Shown: piece by piece, positions 22,863 to 26,333 of the stretch
How the letters are laid out: the number at the start of each line of letters is the position of its first letter
Position numbering within the stretch: the stretch's first letter is position 1
Assembly (NCBI GenBank): GCA_020847555.1
Contig: JADLBT010000440.1
Coordinates: forward strand, 1-26,333
Length of the DNA: 26,333 nucleotides
Origin: Gemmataceae bacterium
GTDB lineage: Bacteria > Planctomycetota > Planctomycetia > Gemmatales > Gemmataceae
Direction: 5' to 3'
Translations under genes and position numbers: made by a program
The notes under the pieces: model-generated
Seen by the model: only the letters and a program-made list of their open reading frames with translations
Told to the model about the DNA's origin: nothing
The model's database searches: none

Positions 22863-24152
22863 TCAGTCCTCCCAGATGTCGGGGTTATCCAGTCGCGGTC
22901 CGGCGAGAGGCAACGGGATCTCGCCTGCCCGTCCGCCATCCACCAGCCGCCGCCCGCCGTCCCCACGCGAGATGCCGCACACGAGGTAGCGCAGCGCGGC
23001 GAGGGCGTGGTTGTGGTCGTCGATCGGGTTCTCGCCGAGGTGCGGGCGCTCGCTCTCGGTCGGGTAGCGGTACAGCCGGGCCTCCGCGACCAGGTTCGGG
23101 CAGGCGGCCGCGTGGACCGTCAGGCCGCCGGTCCGGATCCGCGCGGTCACGGCGGCGATGCCCGGGCGGATGTCGTTGTTCCCGCGGCGGACCTTGTGGC
23201 CGGCGGCGCGCAGCTCCTCGATCTCGGTGCGGCCCGCCGGGTCGGCGTACCACATCACCCCCGGCGGGAGCGCCCGCGCGTGCTCGTGCAGCGGCGTCTC
23301 GTGCCGGTAGCGCTCGCCGGTCAGGTGCAGCACGCCGTCGTGGTCGAGGACGCCCCACACCGCCGCGAACGGGTTGCGGAACCCGAAGTCGAGCCCGCCG
23401 ACGAGGCGCCCCGTCACTGGCGCTCCGGGCTGGTGGACCAGGCAGCGCTCGAAGTCGGGATAGACGAGACCCTCCATGCTGACGAACGAGCACTCGTACT
23501 CCTGCGCCACCCAGGCGTCGCCGAACTTGCGCCGCTCCTCGGCCAGGAACGCCTCGCCCAGCCGCGGGCAGGCCCGCCACGGGATCCGGAACCGCACCCA
23601 CGGCGCCCCCTCCGCATGCCACTCCCGCCAGAAGAAGCCGCGCTGCCCGAACGGCGTCGAGAGGCACACCGTCCGCCCGCCCGCCGTGCCGGTCATCGGC
23701 GAGACGGACCCGTACAGCGCGTCGGGCACGCGCGCCGCCTCGTCGATCACGAGCAGGCGCACGCCCTGAAACGAGCGGATCGTCTCCTCCTTGCACGGCA
23801 GCGAAACGATGCGGCTGCCGTTGGCCAACTCCAGCAGGTGCTCGTTCTCCTTGACGGTGGCGACCGGCCGGCCGACGGCGCGGTTGCCCTGCTTGCAGTA
23901 CCGGAGCAGCTCGCCCGCCTGCCGCTGCGCCCGCGATACGAGCAGCACCAACGCGCCGCGCTCGAACAGGGCGGTGTGCAGAGCGAGCACGCTGGTCACG
24001 CGCGTCTTGCCGGCCCCGCGCGAGCAGTTCAGCAGGAGGTGCCGGGCCGGGCAGAGCAACAGCTCGCGCTGCCACGGATCGGGCGTCATCCCCTGCGCCG
24101 CCAGGAGGCGGGACGGATCCAGGGCCAGGGCCAGCAGCGCGCGGGAGTTCAT
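22863..24152 (-). CDS. Phage terminase large subunit
   Basis: A 429-residue protein from ATG 24152 with AGAGG ten bases upstream. ATPase half: Q-motif-like TPDPWQRELL (23-32), Walker A CSRGAGKT (43-50), Walker B LLVIDEAAR (133-141) and coupling motif CLSTPFGQRG. Nuclease half: GGLDFGFRNPFAAVWG with Asp255, MWYADPAG with a second Asp, and IDDHNHALAALRYLV with the third acidic site, so a packaging motor with intact ATPase and headful/cos nuclease is expected. Residues 240-246 (HQPGAPV) are encoded by a copy of the dispersed family 1 repeat, at the joint between the ATPase and nuclease halves. The portal start is one base after its stop. Confidence 0.92.
   Translation of the reverse strand: MNSRALLALALDPSRLLAAQGMTPDPWQRELLLCPARHLLLNCSRGAGKTRVTSVLALHTALFERGALVLLVSRAQRQAGELLRYCKQGNRAVGRPVATVKENEHLLELANGSRIVSLPCKEETIRSFQGVRLLVIDEAARVPDALYGSVSPMTGTAGGRTVCLSTPFGQRGFFWREWHAEGAPWVRFRIPWRACPRLGEAFLAEERRKFGDAWVAQEYECSFVSMEGLVYPDFERCLVHQPGAPVTGRLVGGLDFGFRNPFAAVWGVLDHDGVLHLTGERYRHETPLHEHARALPPGVMWYADPAGRTEIEELRAAGHKVRRGNNDIRPGIAAVTARIRTGGLTVHAAACPNLVAEARLYRYPTESERPHLGENPIDDHNHALAALRYLVCGISRGDGGRRLVDGGRAGEIPLPLAGPRLDNPDIWED
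23417..23433 (-). repeat. Family 1 repeat core inside the terminase gene
   Basis: CTGGCGCTCCGGGCTGG at 23417-23433 is identical over 17 bases to the reverse complement of the core at 1367-1384 downstream of uvrA. It is in frame within the terminase and encodes QPGAPV at the domain junction, where an insertion would be tolerated. Confidence 0.7.
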
Positions 24153-24201
24153 GGTAGCAAACACCTCTTGCCATCTCTTAAAGGCTTTTCTTGCCGTGCC
24201 G

Positions 24202-24438
24202 TCACGCCCTCGACGCCGAGGGAGCGGTCGAGCGGTGAGCGACGTCGAGGCACTGAAGGTAGTCGTCGATGTCCTGGCGGCGCCAGCGGATGCAGGTGCA
24301 GCTAAATCGGATCGGCGCGGGGAATTTGCCCAGCGCGACATAGCGCTCGATGGTGCGGACGCTCAGCCCGACCTTCCGCGCGACCTCCTTCTTCGAGAGG
24401 AGATCGCGGGCGATGGGCTCCGGCCGTTGGTCCGGCAT
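24202..24438 (-). CDS. AlpA-like / MerR-type HTH regulator
   Basis: A 78-residue protein from ATG 24438 with AGGTGG just upstream. The DNA-binding fold is LLSKKEVARKVGLSVRTIERYVALGKFPAPIRF then IRWRRQDIDDYLQ, the standard winged-helix pattern of AlpA/excisionase-type regulators, which act as small transcription activators or recombination directionality factors in prophages and satellites. A further in-frame ATG at 24510 would add 24 polar residues, but it has no ribosome binding site and sits on the predicted transcription start. It is the first gene of the cassette, 49 bases before the terminase, so it is positioned to control it. No integrase accompanies it. Confidence 0.8.
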   Translation of the reverse strand: MPDQRPEPIARDLLSKKEVARKVGLSVRTIERYVALGKFPAPIRFSCTCIRWRRQDIDDYLQCLDVAHRSTAPSASRA

Positions 24439-24514
24439 CTGCCACCTGCTTACCGCAACCGCACGGTCCTGACGGGGGCGGGATTGGCTGGGTTGGCCCC
24501 CGAATGACATCTAC

Positions 24515-24546
24515 AGAATAGTGTACGTTAGTCCATTAGACAATGG
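24515..24546 (-). promoter_or_regulatory. Putative promoter and operator of the phage-derived cassette
   Basis: Read on the minus strand, TTGTCT (24543-24538) and TATTCT (24520-24515) are exactly 17 bases apart, each matching 4 of 6 consensus bases. A palindrome CCATT-AGAC-AATGG (24533-24546) covers the -35 element and could be an operator. Transcription would start near 24508, giving a leader of about 70 bases before ATG 24438. Confidence 0.45.
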
Positions 24547-24637
24547 CCCGCTTTCGCGATGTCGGGAAGTGGCGAGGCGTGGCGAGGACTGACGCACGAA
24601 AAAAGTTGGCGGCACCCGACCAGGCGGACGACCGGCC

Positions 24638-24666
24638 TGGCCAGGGTGGAAGTCCGCCGGTACAAT
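24638..24666 (+). promoter_or_regulatory. Putative promoter of the RsbT-like gene
   Basis: TGGCCA (24638-24643) and TACAAT (24661-24666) are 17 bases apart, with 4 and 5 of 6 consensus matches. The start would be near 24673, about 45 bases before the chosen ATG. Confidence 0.45.
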
Positions 24667-24716
24667 CGGCTACGTGGACGGAACCGCCCCTCCCGTGGTC
24701 AAGGATGGACCACACC

Positions 24717-25160
24717 ATGCACACGCCTTTTCTCCAGATCGAGATCCGCCGCAAGCGCGACGCGCTGCTGGCCCGGCGCCAGGCCCGGCAGGTGGCCAGC
24801 TTGCTCGGGTTCGGAGTGCGCGAGCAGGTCTGCGTGGCTGGGCTGACGTTCGAGCTGGTCTGCCAGGAACTGGCCCGCGTCGGTCGGGTCGTTCTCACGT
24901 TCGCGCTCGAGCAGGGCCAGCTGCTCATCCTGCCGTCGGACGGCGGCGCCCGGGTCGAGAAACCGCTGCCCCCGCGCGACCCGGCCGTGGCTCCCGACGA
25001 TCTGTCGTGGGTGATTCAGGAATTGACGGCTCTCAATCCGCTCGATCTCTTCGAGGAGGTGCAGCGCCAGAACCAGGAACTGCTGCGCGTCCTGCTCGAA
25101 CTGCAGACCCTGGAGGAACGGCTGGCGCAGACGCCGCAGGCCGGGCCGACAGCAGCGTAA
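24717..25160 (+). CDS. Small RsbT-like (degenerate GHKL) and coiled-coil protein
   Basis: A 147-residue protein. ATG 24717 (MHTPFLQIEI) is preferred since it follows the proposed promoter; ATG 24705 is also in frame. The first 90 residues resemble the start of anti-sigma/RsbT-type GHKL ATPases: RRKRDALLARRQARQVASLLGF (helix), then VREQVCVAGLTFELVCQELAR where the N-box should be, then GRVVLTFALEQGQLLIL. The N-box Asn and the later G-boxes are not visible, so ATP binding is doubtful. Residues about 95-145 are a coiled-coil stretch (DLFEEVQRQNQELLRVLLEL). In longer relatives such a stretch could lead to a phosphatase or kinase domain, but here the protein ends. It may be a truncated signalling protein or a binding partner. 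Confidence 0.6.
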   Translation: MHTPFLQIEIRRKRDALLARRQARQVASLLGFGVREQVCVAGLTFELVCQELARVGRVVLTFALEQGQLLILPSDGGARVEKPLPPRDPAVAPDDLSWVIQELTALNPLDLFEEVQRQNQELLRVLLELQTLEERLAQTPQAGPTAA

Positions 25161-25184
25161 GGGGCGCGGCCGCTCGCCGGAGAG

Positions 25185-25212
25185 TTGTCACCGCCCCTTC
25201 GCCTGTTTAGAC
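25185..25212 (+). promoter_or_regulatory. Putative promoter of the DUF3500 gene
   Basis: TTGTCA (25185-25190, 5 of 6 matches) and TAGACT (25207-25212, 4 of 6) are separated by 16 bases. The transcript would start near 25219, about 87 bases before ATG 25306. Confidence 0.5.
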
Positions 25213-25305
25213 TCACCTGTGCCCGCGAGCGCCCCGCCCGGACCCGGGCGCCGGCACGCGAGCCGCGGCCACGAAACCAGGCCAACGGTGAAAGGGGGTG
25301 TGTCG

Positions 25306-26328
25306 ATGAAGTTGTGTCGCTTCCTGCTGGCAGCGGTGCTGCTGGTAAGCCTGTCCGGGGTGGCCTACGTCAGTCAGAAGACGGCGTCGTCCGGACAGCA
25401 GATGGCGAACGCCGCCAAGGAGTTCCTCGACAGCCTCAGCCCCGCACAGAAGAAGCAGGCGACCTTCCCGTTCGACAGCCAGGAGCGCACGAACTGGAAC
25501 TTCGTCCCGCTGGAGAACAAGGGCGTGCCCACGCGCAAGGGCGTCGCTCTCAAGGACATGAACGAACCGCAGAGGAAGGCCGCCCTGGCCCTCGTCGCCG
25601 CCGGCACCAGCGCCAAGGGCAACCAGCAGGCGACCACCATCATGAGCCTGGAAGCCATTCTGCGCGAGCTGCAGAAGGCCAAGTACCCGACGCGCGATCC
25701 GGACTGGTACTTCTTCACGATCTTCGGCACGCCCGCCAGGACCGGGAAATGGGGCTGGCGCGTCGAGGGCCACCATCTGTCGCTGAACTTCACCCTGGAG
25801 GACGGTAAACTGGTGAGCGCCACGCCGTTTCTCTTCGGCGCCAACCCCGCCCTGGTCATGGCCGGCCCGCGCAAGGGGCTGCGCACGCTGCCCGAGGCGG
25901 AAGACCTGGCTCTGCAGCTGTTCCAGTCGCTCAACGAGGAACAGAAGCAGGCAGCCGCCCACGCCAAGGCGTTCCCCGAACCGAAGCAGAAGTCGCCGAC
26001 GCCCGATGTGGGACCGCCGGTTGGGCTGGCGGCGGCGAAGATGACCCCGAAGCAGAAGCAGGTTCTGGAGCGGCTCGTCGAGGCCTATGCCCGCCGCATG
26101 CCGCAGGAGATCGGCCAGGCCGAATTGAAGGGCGTGCGTGACGCCGGGATCGACAAGATCCACTTCGCCTTCTCCGGTGGGGCCGAACGGGGGCAGAGCC
26201 ACACCTACCGTGTGCAGGGGCCGACGTTCGTGATCGAGTTCCTGAACAACCAGCGTGATGGCGCCGGCAACCCAGCCAACCACATTCACAGTTGCTGGCG
26301 GCGCATCAAGGGCGACTTTGGCCTGTAA
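25306..26328 (+). CDS. Exported DUF3500-family protein
   Basis: A 340-residue protein from ATG 25306, eight bases after AAGGGGG. Residues 1-22 form a signal peptide (FLLAAVLLVSLSGVAYVS). The mature protein shows DUF3500 signatures: AKEFLDSLSPAQKKQATFPF (about 37-56), WNFVPL, DPDWYFFTIFGTPARTGKWG then WRVEGHHLSLNFTLEDG (about 140-170), FLFGANPA, and the closing NHIHSCWRRIKGDFG. The family is widespread in bacteria, exported and of unknown function; conserved His residues (GHH, NHIHS) could bind metal, which is my inference. A Pro/Lys linker (PEPKQKSPTPDVGPP, about 225-240) splits the family core. The stop at 26326 is five bases before the window end. Confidence 0.88.
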   Translation: MKLCRFLLAAVLLVSLSGVAYVSQKTASSGQQMANAAKEFLDSLSPAQKKQATFPFDSQERTNWNFVPLENKGVPTRKGVALKDMNEPQRKAALALVAAGTSAKGNQQATTIMSLEAILRELQKAKYPTRDPDWYFFTIFGTPARTGKWGWRVEGHHLSLNFTLEDGKLVSATPFLFGANPALVMAGPRKGLRTLPEAEDLALQLFQSLNEEQKQAAAHAKAFPEPKQKSPTPDVGPPVGLAAAKMTPKQKQVLERLVEAYARRMPQEIGQAELKGVRDAGIDKIHFAFSGGAERGQSHTYRVQGPTFVIEFLNNQRDGAGNPANHIHSCWRRIKGDFGL

Positions 26329-26333
26329 CGTTA

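Larger units (their letters stand above)
14342..24546 (-). mobile_element. Tailless phage-head and packaging cassette (satellite-, GTA- or prophage-derived)
   Basis: Thirteen co-directional genes run from an AlpA-like regulator near 24438 down to a zinc-ribbon gene ending at 14342. Recognisable parts are large terminase, HK97 portal, prohead protease, major capsid, gp6-like connector, head-closure-like protein and a terminase-small-subunit-like HTH protein. Between them sit a small membrane protein, a ParB-like protein and an ABC-ATPase/GNAT fusion. Gene junctions are often tight (1 base or overlapping). I found no tail tube, tape measure, baseplate, endolysin, integrase, primase or transposase, and no attachment-site repeat at the edges. 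The boundaries are set by the strand switches on both sides. Capsid-forming satellites (cf-PICIs) share the head-only content and AlpA-type control, but the assignment is inference. Confidence 0.7.

Noticed and set aside
14258..24700. Integrase, attachment-site repeats or a tRNA at the cassette edges
   Set aside because: I looked at both flanks for a tyrosine or serine recombinase, direct repeats and tRNA-like sequence and saw none. The GC-rich palindromes there belong to dispersed families.

Overview
The window is GC-rich chromosomal DNA that looks like a planctomycete, most likely Gemmata-related (inference). The support is the mix of families: a UvrA with a long C-terminal extension, a UBact-type ubiquitin-like protein beside a PafA/Dop-superfamily enzyme, a secreted sulfatase, a VIT/vWA protein, an alginate-export-type porin, a Ser/Thr kinase, Uma2 and DUF3500 proteins. 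Many short palindromic repeats sit between the genes. I see no rRNA, tRNA, CRISPR array, integrase or transposase.

Layout. 1-6526 (+ strand): the 3' end of uvrA, a metal-dependent amidohydrolase, UBact and its PafA/Dop-like partner as a tight two-gene unit behind a recognisable promoter, a redoxin-fold protein without redox cysteines, and a Uma2 protein with a repeated coiled-coil tail. 6553-11466 (- strand): a Ser/Thr kinase, an outer-membrane porin and a sulfatase. 11723-14257 (+): a large exported VIT/vWA protein. 14342-24438 (-): a compact phage-derived cassette. 24717-26328 (+): a small RsbT-like/coiled-coil protein and an exported DUF3500 protein.

The phage-derived cassette reads, in transcription order from 24438 downwards: an AlpA-like HTH regulator, large terminase, HK97-type portal, prohead protease, HK97 major capsid protein, a small structural protein, a gp6-like connector, a head-closure-like protein, a small membrane protein, a ParB-like protein, an ABC-ATPase/GNAT fusion, a terminase-small-subunit-like HTH protein and a zinc-ribbon protein. 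It holds what is needed to build and fill a head and to present a tail-joining surface, but no tail, lysis-enzyme, integrase or replication gene. This makes it a candidate capsid-forming satellite (cf-PICI-like), a gene-transfer-agent-like head module, or a domesticated prophage remnant. Chromosomal-type palindromic repeats lie between its genes, and one repeat core lies inside the terminase gene, which suggests long residence.

The two most interesting systems are the UBact unit, whose ligase-like enzyme carries a membrane-spanning insertion and no obvious copy of the usual catalytic Asp, and the tailless head cassette with its ParB plus ABC-GNAT pair.
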